The position numbers and the translations under genes are program-made. The notes below the pieces were generated by a model. It worked only from the letters and a program-made list of their open reading frames with translations. It did not search any database and was not told the DNA's origin. Below are positions 7,488 to 15,684 of a DNA stretch of 64,000 bases, piece after piece. Position 1 is the first letter of the stretch. Each line of letters begins with the position of its first letter. The stretch is from assembly GCA_017428085.1 (NCBI GenBank), contig JAFRRP010000004.1:62001-126000 (forward strand), given 5' to 3'. Source of the stretch: Clostridia bacterium. Its GTDB lineage: Bacteria; Bacillota; Clostridia; Oscillospirales; Acutalibacteraceae.

Positions 7488-8465
7488 CTACTTACTCTCA
7501 CTCCGCTTATCGCTCCGCTCATACGCCCGGATGATATCCTGTACCAGCCGGTGGCGCACTACGTCCTTTTCCGTAAAGCGCACGGTCTCGATGTCCTCGA
7601 TGTTCTTGAGGATGCGGATCGCTTCTTTGAGGCCGGACTTTTTGCCGTCCGGCAGGTCGATCTGCGTGATATCGCCGGTCACCACGATCTTGGAGTTGAA
7701 CCCCAGTCGGGTAAGGAACATCTTCATCTGCTCCGGCGTGGTGTTCTGGGCCTCGTCCAGAATGATGAAGCTGTCGTCCAGCGTGCGGCCGCGCATGTAG
7801 GCCAAAGGAGCCACCTCGATGCTGCCCTTTTCCTGGTACTTCTGGAAGTTGTCCGCCCCCAGCATCTCAAACAGGGCGTCGTACAAGGGCCGCAGGTAGG
7901 GGTCCACCTTCTGCTGCAGGTCGCCGGGCAAAAAGCCCAGCTTCTCCCCCGCCTCCACCGCGGGCCGGGTGAGGATGATGCGGTTGACTTCCTTCGCGCG
8001 GAAGGCCTTTACCGCCATGGCCACGGCCAGATACGTTTTGCCGGTGCCCGCGGGGCCCACGCCGAACACGATGGTATTCCTGTTGATAAGATCGACGTAC
8101 TTTTTCTGCCCCAGCGTTTTGGGCTTGACGGGCTTGCCGTTCATGGTGATGCAGATACAGTCGGAGGCGATGGCGGGCAGCTTGTCGCCGTTGCCCTCAT
8201 TGACGAGGGAAATACAGTAACGCACGTTCTGCTCGTTCAGCTCTTCGCCCTTGTTCAGCAGCATCATCAGCCCCTCGATCACCTTGGCCGCCCGGGAGAC
8301 GTTTTCCGGTTCGCCGCAGATCTTCAGCGCGCCGCCCCGGTTGACGATATCGACGTCGTATTCCTTTTCCAGCATTTTGATGTTTTCGTCAAAACTGCCG
8401 AAAAGGGACACCGTCTGTTCCATCCTGTCGATGTTGATGGTCTGTTCGTATTTTTCGGAAGACAT
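7488..8465 (-). CDS. phoH: PhoH family ATPase (YbeZ type)
   Basis: Cytoplasmic P-loop ATPase linked to RNA metabolism and YbeY. The 325-aa protein has an N-terminal KH-like part (about 1-100) and the PhoH core. The core shows GPAGTGKTYLAVAMAV (Walker A), RPAVEAGEKLGFLPGD, FIILDEAQNT (Walker B) and VVTGDITQIDLP. Its length is typical. GAGGAGAACGT precedes the ATG. It sits directly after a DUF4364 gene and upstream of ybeY, consistent with a shared transcript. Confidence 0.95.
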   Translation of the reverse strand: MSSEKYEQTINIDRMEQTVSLFGSFDENIKMLEKEYDVDIVNRGGALKICGEPENVSRAAKVIEGLMMLLNKGEELNEQNVRYCISLVNEGNGDKLPAIASDCICITMNGKPVKPKTLGQKKYVDLINRNTIVFGVGPAGTGKTYLAVAMAVKAFRAKEVNRIILTRPAVEAGEKLGFLPGDLQQKVDPYLRPLYDALFEMLGADNFQKYQEKGSIEVAPLAYMRGRTLDDSFIILDEAQNTTPEQMKMFLTRLGFNSKIVVTGDITQIDLPDGKKSGLKEAIRILKNIEDIETVRFTEKDVVRHRLVQDIIRAYERSDKRSESK

Positions 8466-8490
8466 ACGTTCTCCTCTGTCTTATAGTCCT

Positions 8491-9045
8491 TTATGCTAAA
8501 ATGTCCACAATGCCGGCGTACAGCTTTTCCGGCGCGTTCATGAAGCTCTCGCCCACGGCCTCCGCCTGCAGGATATCGGCGGCGTACAGCACCGTGCGCA
8601 GCATGATCTCGCCTTCGTCGCGCACGGTAAGGATCACATGGTAGCCGCGTTCCAGCTTTTTGATCTCCACCTCAGTGGAACCGCGCATCTTTTCCCGCGC
8701 CACGATGCCCACGGCCGCCTTGACCGCCGTTTCGCGCACGTTGATGGGCAAATCGGTCTCCAGACGTCCGGCGTAGGCGCGGCCCGCCTCCGTGATGGCG
8801 AAATACTCGTCGCCGTCGTGGTCGCTGACGCGCACCAGCCCGCTTTCCGCCAGCGAGGACAGCGCCGAATTCATCTCAAAAAAGTTGATGAGCTGCAGCG
8901 ACTGGATGATCTCGTTGAGCCCGCTTTTGGAGATCTCGGCGCTGATGTTGCCCAGCAGATAACAAAGCAGCACCCGTATTTCGTTTTTCGTTCGCAAGCC
9001 GCCCAGCGCCACGCCCTCGGCAAACGCGTCAAAATTTTCCGCCAT
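8491..9045 (-). CDS. DUF4364 family protein
   Basis: A 184-aa clostridial protein of unknown role, recognised by the opening GGLRTKNEIRVLLCYLL and the EITEAG-like wing EYFAITEAGRAYA. The N-terminal half resembles a winged-helix fold, so it may be a DNA-binding regulator; this is inference. It lies 12 bp after the DUF5696 stop codon on the opposite side of phoH, with a weak AGGTAACGATT before the ATG. Family membership is recalled, not searched. Confidence 0.8.
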   Translation of the reverse strand: MAENFDAFAEGVALGGLRTKNEIRVLLCYLLGNISAEISKSGLNEIIQSLQLINFFEMNSALSSLAESGLVRVSDHDGDEYFAITEAGRAYAGRLETDLPINVRETAVKAAVGIVAREKMRGSTEVEIKKLERGYHVILTVRDEGEIMLRTVLYAADILQAEAVGESFMNAPEKLYAGIVDILA

Positions 9046-9057
9046 AATCGTTACCTG

Positions 9058-11400
9058 TCAGTCCACTCGGATATAATCGTAGGGGGGCACCGAGATCGTG
9101 CCCACCGCCACGGAATAGTTGTTGTAGTTCACGTACACCCGGATGCCGGAGCCGTACTCCGTGCAGTAAATGCCCTCCGCGATGCGGTAATGGTCCGTGA
9201 TGCGAAGGGAAACAAGGTCGTCCAGCTCCTCCGCCGCCCGCGTGCAGAATTCCGCGCAGGCGGGCAGATACGCCTCGTAGCAGCTGTCGGTCCGGGCGCT
9301 GCCGGTCCAGCTGAAGCAGGGCGCGCCGCCGTATTCCACCGCCTTGAGCAGCGTCAGCCTGTCCGTTTCCGCGTTCACCGCCGCCGCGCCGGAATAGAGA
9401 TACGACCCATGGAGGATCATCTGCAGGAACGGCACCGCCTCACAGTACCCGGTCGCCGCCGCCGAGGTCGTATAAGGGATCTCCGTGATCATGTCCGCGT
9501 AGCGCAATACGTTGCCATTCGCGCCGCTGACCGACAGCTTTTTGATCGTGGAGAAGGAGGCGGCGATCTCCGAAAGCTGTTCCGAAACGACGGAACGGTC
9601 CAGCAACCGGACGGTGTAATCCGCGCACAGCCCCGCGTTCAGGTCGGTCAGGGCGAAACCGCTGACGCCCGTTTTTTCCATGGCGTTCAGGAAAGCGGAG
9701 GCGTTTTTCGGTATCTCCGTCCAGCTCACGAGTTTTCTGGCATAGGACGCGCTGCCCACGGCAGCGTAGGGGTTTTCCTCCGCAAAGGTCCGTTTCTTTC
9801 CCGCCAGGTCCCGCAGGGCGTTCCCGCCGCGGTCGGCTGTCAGCAGATCCTTGCCCAGATACACGTCGTAGCCCTGCTTTTCGGCGTAATCGCACAGGGA
9901 CGCCAGCGCCGCCGCGCCGCCCTCGCAGGGGGCGATCCGCGCCGCCGAAGCGCCGTTCTTTTCCAAGCCGCCGGTCAGGAAGCCGTCCAGCAGCAGGTTC
10001 ACCTTGGTCACGCCCTTGGCGCGCAGCATGCTGACCGCGGCTTCCGCCTGTTCCAGATCGGTCAGCAGCGTTTCTTTCGTTCCTTCCACGCTGCCGGCCA
10101 GCGTCAGGACGACAGGCAGGGTGGTTTCCTTTACGGAGGAGGAGGTCAGAAAACCGGCGTGGACCAGCAGCTCCCGCGCCGCGGAGGCCATACCGGCGCA
10201 GTCCGCGCTGCCGCCGTTGAGGAAAGTATAGGTCTGGGAGAGGACGCCGTCGTACATCAGTCCGTATGCCATCTCGCCGTTGTAGTTGAATACAGGTGTG
10301 ACGTTGTACCGCGCGTAAACGAGGTAAGAACCGCTGCCGGAGGTCTCCGCCTGCCGCAGCGTGCGGATCACGGCCAGCTCCTCGCCCTGCGTCATCACGC
10401 ATACGAAGGCGCCGCCGCCCCGCTTCACGCCGAAGGCGCCTACGCACGCGCTGCGGCCGACGGAATCGTCCGAGCCGTACACGCAGAGATCCAGTTCGGG
10501 ATAATAGCCCGCCGTTCCGGCAGGGTAGATCGCCGCGCCGCACCCGTCCGGCACAAGGAGAAAATCCGGCTCGGCGGTCGCGGAGGTCGCCGCGCTCTGC
10601 GCCGCCGGTTCCGTGACCGGTTCCGCAGGGACCGCGGTCGGCTCCGTCGCAGCGGCAGTCGTTTCCTCTTCCGGGACGGCCTGCGCGGAGGCTGCGGTCG
10701 TTGTTTCCGCCGACGCTGCCGCGGGCACCGCCGTCGTCGTTTCGGGATCGGCCTGCGCGCGCTTTTCCCGCGCCTCGTCGATGGCGCCGAAATCCGGCAC
10801 AAGAGAGAGATTGTAAAGGATCAGTCCCGGCGCACACACCACCTCCGCCAGATCGACGGAGACCGTCAGGCGGCCGTTGGCAAAAGCGTAAGTTACGGGA
10901 ACGCGCAGATAGATATCGCCGGCGGACAGCTCGTCCGGCTGCTTGCGGGCGGTGGATTCGTTATCCGCCATGGTATAGACGACCGCCGCGCCGCCCGCCG
11001 TCTGCGTGACGGAAACGGTGCCGAAGGCCGCCGCGTGGTCCTGGGAATTGAGCACGTAGGTGGCGGAGCCGTTGAAGGCCTCCGCCGTCACCACCGCCGC
11101 GGTGCGGTTGCTGTAGGTCGGCAGGGCGCTCCACAACTCTCCTGCTGCCGCGTCGTAAACGGCGGCGCTGCCGGTGCGTTCGTCCACGTAAAACGACAGG
11201 GAGCCGCTTTGCGCGTTCAGCGTTTCCGGCGCGTACGAGCAGAAATGGTCCGCCGGAGACACCACGTAAGCGCCGCGCACGTCCGAGGTGAGAAAAACGG
11301 ACTGCACGAACTTCTCCGCCCCCATGCAGGACGGGAGCAGACACAACGCGGCAAGCGCAGCCGCCAGCGCGGCCGGTTTACGGAACGGGTTGCGGCGCAA
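9058..11400 (-). CDS. DUF5696 domain lipoprotein
   Basis: A large extracytoplasmic lipoprotein of unknown function. I place the start at TTG 11400, because AGGAGG lies six bases upstream; the product is then 780 aa, although the frame is open to 11421. A basic N-terminus and hydrophobic stretch end in the lipobox LLPSC. The body carries FLLVPDGCGAAI, the hallmark of DUF5696 proteins, which often accompany sugar ABC transporters. A Thr/Ala/Pro/Glu-rich linker (about residues 225-285) splits the N-terminal domain. The C-terminal region ends with an EYGSGIRVYVNYNNY strand motif, as in glycosidase-like folds. A hydrolase or carbohydrate-binding role is possible but unproven. Confidence 0.75.
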   Translation of the reverse strand: MRRNPFRKPAALAAALAALCLLPSCMGAEKFVQSVFLTSDVRGAYVVSPADHFCSYAPETLNAQSGSLSFYVDERTGSAAVYDAAAGELWSALPTYSNRTAAVVTAEAFNGSATYVLNSQDHAAAFGTVSVTQTAGGAAVVYTMADNESTARKQPDELSAGDIYLRVPVTYAFANGRLTVSVDLAEVVCAPGLILYNLSLVPDFGAIDEAREKRAQADPETTTAVPAAASAETTTAASAQAVPEEETTAAATEPTAVPAEPVTEPAAQSAATSATAEPDFLLVPDGCGAAIYPAGTAGYYPELDLCVYGSDDSVGRSACVGAFGVKRGGGAFVCVMTQGEELAVIRTLRQAETSGSGSYLVYARYNVTPVFNYNGEMAYGLMYDGVLSQTYTFLNGGSADCAGMASAARELLVHAGFLTSSSVKETTLPVVLTLAGSVEGTKETLLTDLEQAEAAVSMLRAKGVTKVNLLLDGFLTGGLEKNGASAARIAPCEGGAAALASLCDYAEKQGYDVYLGKDLLTADRGGNALRDLAGKKRTFAEENPYAAVGSASYARKLVSWTEIPKNASAFLNAMEKTGVSGFALTDLNAGLCADYTVRLLDRSVVSEQLSEIAASFSTIKKLSVSGANGNVLRYADMITEIPYTTSAAATGYCEAVPFLQMILHGSYLYSGAAAVNAETDRLTLLKAVEYGGAPCFSWTGSARTDSCYEAYLPACAEFCTRAAEELDDLVSLRITDHYRIAEGIYCTEYGSGIRVYVNYNNYSVAVGTISVPPYDYIRVD

Positions 11401-11447
11401 AGCGATCCTCCTTAAAAGCAATTCTGCTTAAGAATATATAATATATA

Positions 11448-11475
11448 AGTATAACACAAAATCAGAATAATTCAA
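11448..11475 (-). promoter_or_regulatory. Promoter of DUF5696 gene
   Basis: The minus strand reads TTGAAT (11475-11470), 16 bp, TATACT (11453-11448). The ribosome binding site AAGGAGG follows about 35 bp later. Confidence 0.6.
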
Positions 11476-11504
11476 GCGCGGCGCGCCGGATAATGAGAGA
11501 AAAA

Positions 11505-11550
11505 AGACAAAAAAAACGGGCGTCCGTTATGGAAACTGACGAACGCCCGT
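11505..11550 (-). terminator. Terminator of the xpt/nucleoside transporter operon
   Basis: On the minus strand ACGGGCGT...ACGCCCGT forms a stem with imperfect extension, followed at once by seven to eight T residues. It lies about 210 bp past the last permease gene, beyond the hairpin array. Confidence 0.8.
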
Positions 11551-11599
11551 ATCATACAGGGAAATACTTTAGTTTTTCTGAACAGCCCCGGCCTTTGGA

Positions 11600-11760
11600 A
11601 TGATATCCTTCTGCCGGGCAGAAGGATGATACCCGCTTTGCGGATGATATACGCGCCGCAGGCATATTATTTCATGTTTTCCGCCAGGGAAATATATCAT
11701 GCGCCGAGGGCGTATCTCATATCGCGCAGGCGATATCTCATTTCACCGGATACCGGTGAT
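11600..11760. repeat. Array of seven dissimilar hairpins separated by ATGATAT-like spacers
   Basis: This stretch holds successive small stems: CTTCTGC/GCAGAAG, CCGC/GCGG, GCC/GGC, TTTCC/GGAAA, CGCC/GGCG, ATATCGC/GCGATAT and CACCGG/CCGGTG. Loops are 3-5 nt. They are joined by short spacers of the form GATGATAT, ATTATTTCATG, ATATCATG or ATATCTCAT. Stem sequences differ while the spacer and geometry are kept. The array begins directly after the stop codon of the last permease and precedes its terminator. Confidence 0.7.
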
Positions 11761-12798
11761 CTACCTGTCTTCTCGGAAGTAGGACAGGCCCAGGCTGGCG
11801 GGGGGCAGGTTCTCGCGTTTTTTGCGCGCGCTGGTGATGATCAGCACGATCAGCGTGACCACGTAGGGCAGCATTTTGTAGAGCTCCTGCGTGCTTAAGC
11901 TGCCCGGCACGAACAGGTAGACGATATACAGGCCGCCGAACAGGATGGAGCCCAGGATGCCCCAGTTGGAGCGCCAGATACAGAAGATGACCAGCGCGAT
12001 GGCGAGCCAGCCGCGGTCGCCGAAGCCCTCGTTGGACCAAACGCCGCAGGCGTAGTCCATCACGTAGTACAAGCCGCCGAAACCGGCGATCACCGAGCCG
12101 ATGCAGGTGAAAGCGTATTTATAGCGGTTGACGTTGATACCGGCGGCGTCCGCCGTGGCGGGGTTTTCGCCCACGGAGCGCAGATGCAAGCCGATGCGGG
12201 TGCGTTTCAGCACGACGGCAGCCACGATGGCGATGAGGATGGCCAGATAAGTCATAAAGCCGTAGGACAGGAACACCGTGCCGAAATTGCCCAGCTTATC
12301 CGCAAAGGGCAAAGCCTTCTTAAAGAAGGCGCTGGTGGCGGAGAGGGCCACGGAGGGCACGTCGCTGCCGGTGAGCTTCATCAGCGACGCGCCGAAGAAG
12401 TTGCCGAAGCCCACGCCGAAGGTGGTCAGCGCCAGACCGGTCACGTTCTGGTTGGCGCGAAGCGAAACGGTGAGGAAGCAGTACAGCAGCCCCGCCAGCA
12501 GCGAGCCGGCGACGGAACACAGCAGGGGGATCAGGATCGCCAGCACGGGATTGATGGCGTCCCGAGAGGGCAGGGAGTTTTCATACAGGAACGAGCCGAT
12601 GACGCCGGAAATACCGCCGATATACATGATGCCGGGGATACCGAGGTTCAGGTTGCCGGATTTTTCCGTCAGGATCTCGCCGGTGGAACCGTACAGCAGC
12701 GGGATGCCCTGCACGATGGCGCGCTGCAGGAACACCGCGACGGTGGTCCAGGAAAACGCGCCGGCGGCGCTTTGAAGGGAAGCAACGTTGAAGATCAT
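11761..12798 (-). CDS. Nucleoside ABC transporter permease 2 (BMP type)
   Basis: A 345-aa inner-membrane permease of the BPD_transp_2 (RbsC-like) family, forming a heterodimer with the permease encoded just upstream. Hydrophobic segments run through the protein. The family motif NLGIPGIMYIGG (usually NLGxEGxM) and GENPATADAAGINVNRYKY (the EAA-like cytoplasmic loop that contacts the ATPase) are present. It follows the other permease by one base, so coupling is tight. With the BMP lipoprotein and xpt in the same unit, purine nucleosides are the likely cargo. A hairpin array and terminator follow. Confidence 0.9.
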   Translation of the reverse strand: MIFNVASLQSAAGAFSWTTVAVFLQRAIVQGIPLLYGSTGEILTEKSGNLNLGIPGIMYIGGISGVIGSFLYENSLPSRDAINPVLAILIPLLCSVAGSLLAGLLYCFLTVSLRANQNVTGLALTTFGVGFGNFFGASLMKLTGSDVPSVALSATSAFFKKALPFADKLGNFGTVFLSYGFMTYLAILIAIVAAVVLKRTRIGLHLRSVGENPATADAAGINVNRYKYAFTCIGSVIAGFGGLYYVMDYACGVWSNEGFGDRGWLAIALVIFCIWRSNWGILGSILFGGLYIVYLFVPGSLSTQELYKMLPYVVTLIVLIITSARKKRENLPPASLGLSYFREDR

Positions 12799-12799
12799 A

Positions 12800-13948
12800 T
12801 CATTTGCCCTCCTTATGCGCTTTGCGGAAATGGACGGAGTAGTTGATGAAGAACTCCGAACCGATGATGAAGAACAGGATCACGCCGGTCAGGATATCCG
12901 AGAAGGACTTGTTCAGCCCGTAGATGGTGGCGATCTCCCCCGCGCCCTTTTCCAGTATCACCAGCAGGGCGGAGGTCAGGATCATGAAGATGGGGTTGAA
13001 CTTGGCCAGCCATGAAACCATGATGGCAGTAAAGCCGCGGCCGCCGGCGATGGTGGTGGTGACAGTGTGGTTGGTGCTGCCTACCAGCAGAAAACCCGCC
13101 AGGCCGCAGATGCCGCCGGAGAGGATCATGGTGCGCAGGATGACTTTTTTTACGTTGATGCCGATGTAGCGGGCGGTGTTCTCACTTTCGCCCACCACGG
13201 CGATCTCGTAGCCGTGCTTGCTGTATTTGAGGTAGGCGTACAGCACGAAGGTGAGCGCGAACACCACGATGATGTTCAGCAGGTAGTCGTAATTCTTCCC
13301 GCCGAAGCTGATCACGGGCACCCAGCCCGCGCGGGTGGCCTGATTGATGATGCCGATCTTGCCGCTGCCTTTAGGGACTTCCCACACGGTGACGAAATAG
13401 GCCACCAATTGCGTCGCCACGTAGTTCATCATCAGCGTGAACAGCGTCTCGTTGGTGTTCCACTTTGCCTTGAACACGGCTGGCAGCAGTCCCCAGACGG
13501 CACCGGCCGCCAGCGCGCTTACCAGCATCACAAGGATCAGCAGCGCGTTGGGCAGCTTATCGCCCAGCAGGATCATGCAGGCGGCGGTGGCAAGGCCGCC
13601 GATCAGCACCTGGCCTTCCGCGCCGATATTCCAGAAGCGCATCTTGAAGGCGGGGGTCACCGCCAGCGACACGCACAGCAGCATGGCGACGCCCTGCAGC
13701 AGACTCCAGATACGGCGGGACGTACCGAAAGCGCCGTTCAGCATGGTGGCGTAGACCTTGATGGGATCGATATGCGTCAGGAACATGGTGATCAGCGCGC
13801 ATACGATCAGCGCAACCACCACGGAACCGATGCGGACCGCCCAGGCCTGCTGCCACGGCACGGACGCTTTTTTCGTGATATGGAACAGCGGCTCACGCAC
13901 TTTTTTCTCGCCGCTGTTTTCCGTCAGCACGGCGTTGTTGTCAGCCAT
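12800..13948 (-). CDS. Nucleoside ABC transporter permease 1 (BMP type)
   Basis: A 382-aa integral membrane permease, BPD_transp_2 family. A hydrophilic N-terminus of about 30 residues precedes the first membrane segment (VRIGSVVVALIVCALITMFL). The conserved FWNIGAEGQVLIGGLA and VVGESENTARYIGINVKK (coupling loop) are seen. Its ATG overlaps the end of the ATPase gene by eight bases (ATGGCTGA), and its stop is one base from the next permease. This matches the NupP partner of Bacillus NupNOPQ-type systems. Confidence 0.9.
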   Translation of the reverse strand: MADNNAVLTENSGEKKVREPLFHITKKASVPWQQAWAVRIGSVVVALIVCALITMFLTHIDPIKVYATMLNGAFGTSRRIWSLLQGVAMLLCVSLAVTPAFKMRFWNIGAEGQVLIGGLATAACMILLGDKLPNALLILVMLVSALAAGAVWGLLPAVFKAKWNTNETLFTLMMNYVATQLVAYFVTVWEVPKGSGKIGIINQATRAGWVPVISFGGKNYDYLLNIIVVFALTFVLYAYLKYSKHGYEIAVVGESENTARYIGINVKKVILRTMILSGGICGLAGFLLVGSTNHTVTTTIAGGRGFTAIMVSWLAKFNPIFMILTSALLVILEKGAGEIATIYGLNKSFSDILTGVILFFIIGSEFFINYSVHFRKAHKEGK

Positions 13949-15488
13949 TGGCGTTGCCTCCCTTCGCGTCGTCGGATTTGGTCATCAGCAGACCGATTTC
14001 CTCCTTGACGGCTTCCCTGCCGTCCACGATGCCGGTGATCCTGCCGGAGTTGATCACCATGATGCGGTCGCACAGCTCCACCAGCACGTCCAGGTCCTCG
14101 CCCACGAAGATGATGGCCGTGCCGTTTTTCTTCTGCTCGTTAAGGAGATTGTAGATCATATAAGAGGAATTGATGTCAAGGCCGCGCACGGGATAGGCCA
14201 CCATCAGCACCTTGGGGGCGGAGGAGATCTCGCGGCCCACCAGCACCTTCTGCACGTTGCCGCCGGAAAGCTTTCTCACGGCGGTGGTGGGGCCGGGGGT
14301 GACCACCTCCAGGTCGCTGATGATCTTATCCGCGAGACTGGCCGGGGCCTTGCGCTCCAGGAACACCGATCTGCCGGAACGGTAGCTGCGCAGCATCACG
14401 TTGTCAATGATATCCATGTTGCCCACCAGCCCCATGCCGAGGCGGTCCTCCGGCACGAAGGAAAGCCGCACGCCGAGATTGCGGATCTGCATGGGCGTTT
14501 TGTTGCGCAGGTTTTCCGGCGCGTCGGTGGCTGGGTTGATATAGATGATCTCGCCGCTGTCCAGCTTCTGCAGACCGGCGATGGATTCCAGCAGCTCCCG
14601 CTGACCGCTGCCGGCGATGCCCGCAATGCCCAGGATCTCGCCGCTGCGGACGGTGAAGCTGATATCGTCCAGTATTTTTCTGCCCTCGATATTGTGGCAG
14701 TTGATGTTTTTGACGATCAGCCGGTCCGTGGGGTCCACGGGATCGGCCCTGTCTATATTCAAAGAGACCTTTTTGCCCACCATCATTTCGGTGAGCTCGC
14801 TCTCGCTGGTTTCTTTCGTATTGACCGTGGCGATGAATTTACCCTTCCGCAGCACCGTCACCCGGTCGGTCAGCGCCAGCACCTCATGCAGCTTATGGGT
14901 GATGATGACGATGGATTTGCCGTCGTCGCGCATCTTGCGCAGCACGCTGAACAGCTTTTCCGTCTCCTGGGGGGTCAGCACCGCGGTGGGCTCGTCCAGG
15001 ATCAGGATGTCCGCGCCCCGGAACAGCACCTTGACGATCTCCACCGTCTGCTTTTCCGAAACGGACATCTCGTAGATCTTTTTCTGGGGGGCGATGACGA
15101 AGCCGTAGTGGTCGCAGATGGCCTGCACCTTCGCGGCGGCGTCCTTTAAGTTATATTTGCCCTCGTCCTTCATGCCGAGGATGATGTTTTCCGTGGCGGT
15201 AAACACATCTACCAGCTTGAAGTGCTGGTGGATCATACCGATCTTCTGATCGAACGCGTCTTTGGGGGAACGGATGACGACCTCTTTGCCCTCGATAAAG
15301 ATCTGTCCCTCGTCCGGGAAATAGATGCCCGACAGCATGTTCATCAGCGTGGTTTTCCCGCTGCCGTTTTCACCGAGGATGGCAAGGATCTCCCCGCGGC
15401 GCACCTGCAGGTCCACGTCCTCGTTGGCGACGATGGAGCCGAACCGCTTGGTGATCCCCTTCATTTCAATTGCGATGTGTTCGCCCAT
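13941..15488 (-). CDS. Nucleoside ABC transporter ATP-binding protein (two ABC domains)
   Basis: A 515-aa duplicated ATPase that energises both permeases. The first domain has Walker A GENGSGKTT, a diverged signature EMSVSEKQ, and LILDEPTAVLTPQE. The second has GIAGSGQRELLESIAG in place of a canonical P-loop, KLSGGNVQKVLVGRE, and MVAYPVRGLD as a degenerate Walker B. This asymmetry is usual for the NupO/RbsA class, where only one site hydrolyses ATP efficiently. The gene is separated from the binding-protein gene by a terminator-like hairpin and REP-like repeats. Confidence 0.93.
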   Translation of the reverse strand: MGEHIAIEMKGITKRFGSIVANEDVDLQVRRGEILAILGENGSGKTTLMNMLSGIYFPDEGQIFIEGKEVVIRSPKDAFDQKIGMIHQHFKLVDVFTATENIILGMKDEGKYNLKDAAAKVQAICDHYGFVIAPQKKIYEMSVSEKQTVEIVKVLFRGADILILDEPTAVLTPQETEKLFSVLRKMRDDGKSIVIITHKLHEVLALTDRVTVLRKGKFIATVNTKETSESELTEMMVGKKVSLNIDRADPVDPTDRLIVKNINCHNIEGRKILDDISFTVRSGEILGIAGIAGSGQRELLESIAGLQKLDSGEIIYINPATDAPENLRNKTPMQIRNLGVRLSFVPEDRLGMGLVGNMDIIDNVMLRSYRSGRSVFLERKAPASLADKIISDLEVVTPGPTTAVRKLSGGNVQKVLVGREISSAPKVLMVAYPVRGLDINSSYMIYNLLNEQKKNGTAIIFVGEDLDVLVELCDRIMVINSGRITGIVDGREAVKEEIGLLMTKSDDAKGGNANG

Positions 15489-15515
15489 GGCTTATTCCCC
15501 TTTCGCATTGCAATC

Positions 15516-15600
15516 GCAGCACGCTGCCTCAGCAGCGTTGCAACGCAGTTCCGATTATTTGTTTACACAGGATCAAACGGAGCTGAGGCTCCGTGCTACG
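15516..15600. repeat. Inverted pair of REP-like hairpins (BIME-like)
   Basis: Hairpin A (15516-15538) is GCAGC then ACGCTGC-CTCA-GCAGCGT. Hairpin B (15577-15600) is ACGGAGC-TGAG-GCTCCGT then GCTACG, in the opposite orientation. The two heads are nearly complementary, so the pair could fold into one larger structure. The pair lies between the BMP gene and the ATPase gene. Confidence 0.75.
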
Positions 15601-15624
15601 CCGTCCGGTCCTTCCGAAGCATGA

Positions 15625-15668
15625 AAAAAGAAATCAGAGGTTGGGGGTAAATGATATCCCCAACCCCT
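15625..15668 (-). terminator. Hairpin after the BMP gene, partial terminator
   Basis: On the minus strand GGGGTTGGGG pairs with the C-rich ACCCCCAACC, followed by TGATTTCTTTTTT. It sits 17 bp past the BMP stop. Inside an apparent operon such a hairpin commonly lets the binding protein be made in excess over the membrane parts. Confidence 0.7.
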
Positions 15669-15684
15669 GTCGGAATCGCTTTGT

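Noticed and set aside
8638..11415. A 925-codon open frame on the plus strand
   Set aside because: It is antisense to the DUF5696 gene, rich in Arg, His and Gly, without a ribosome binding site or domain; it is a by-product of GC-rich codon use.
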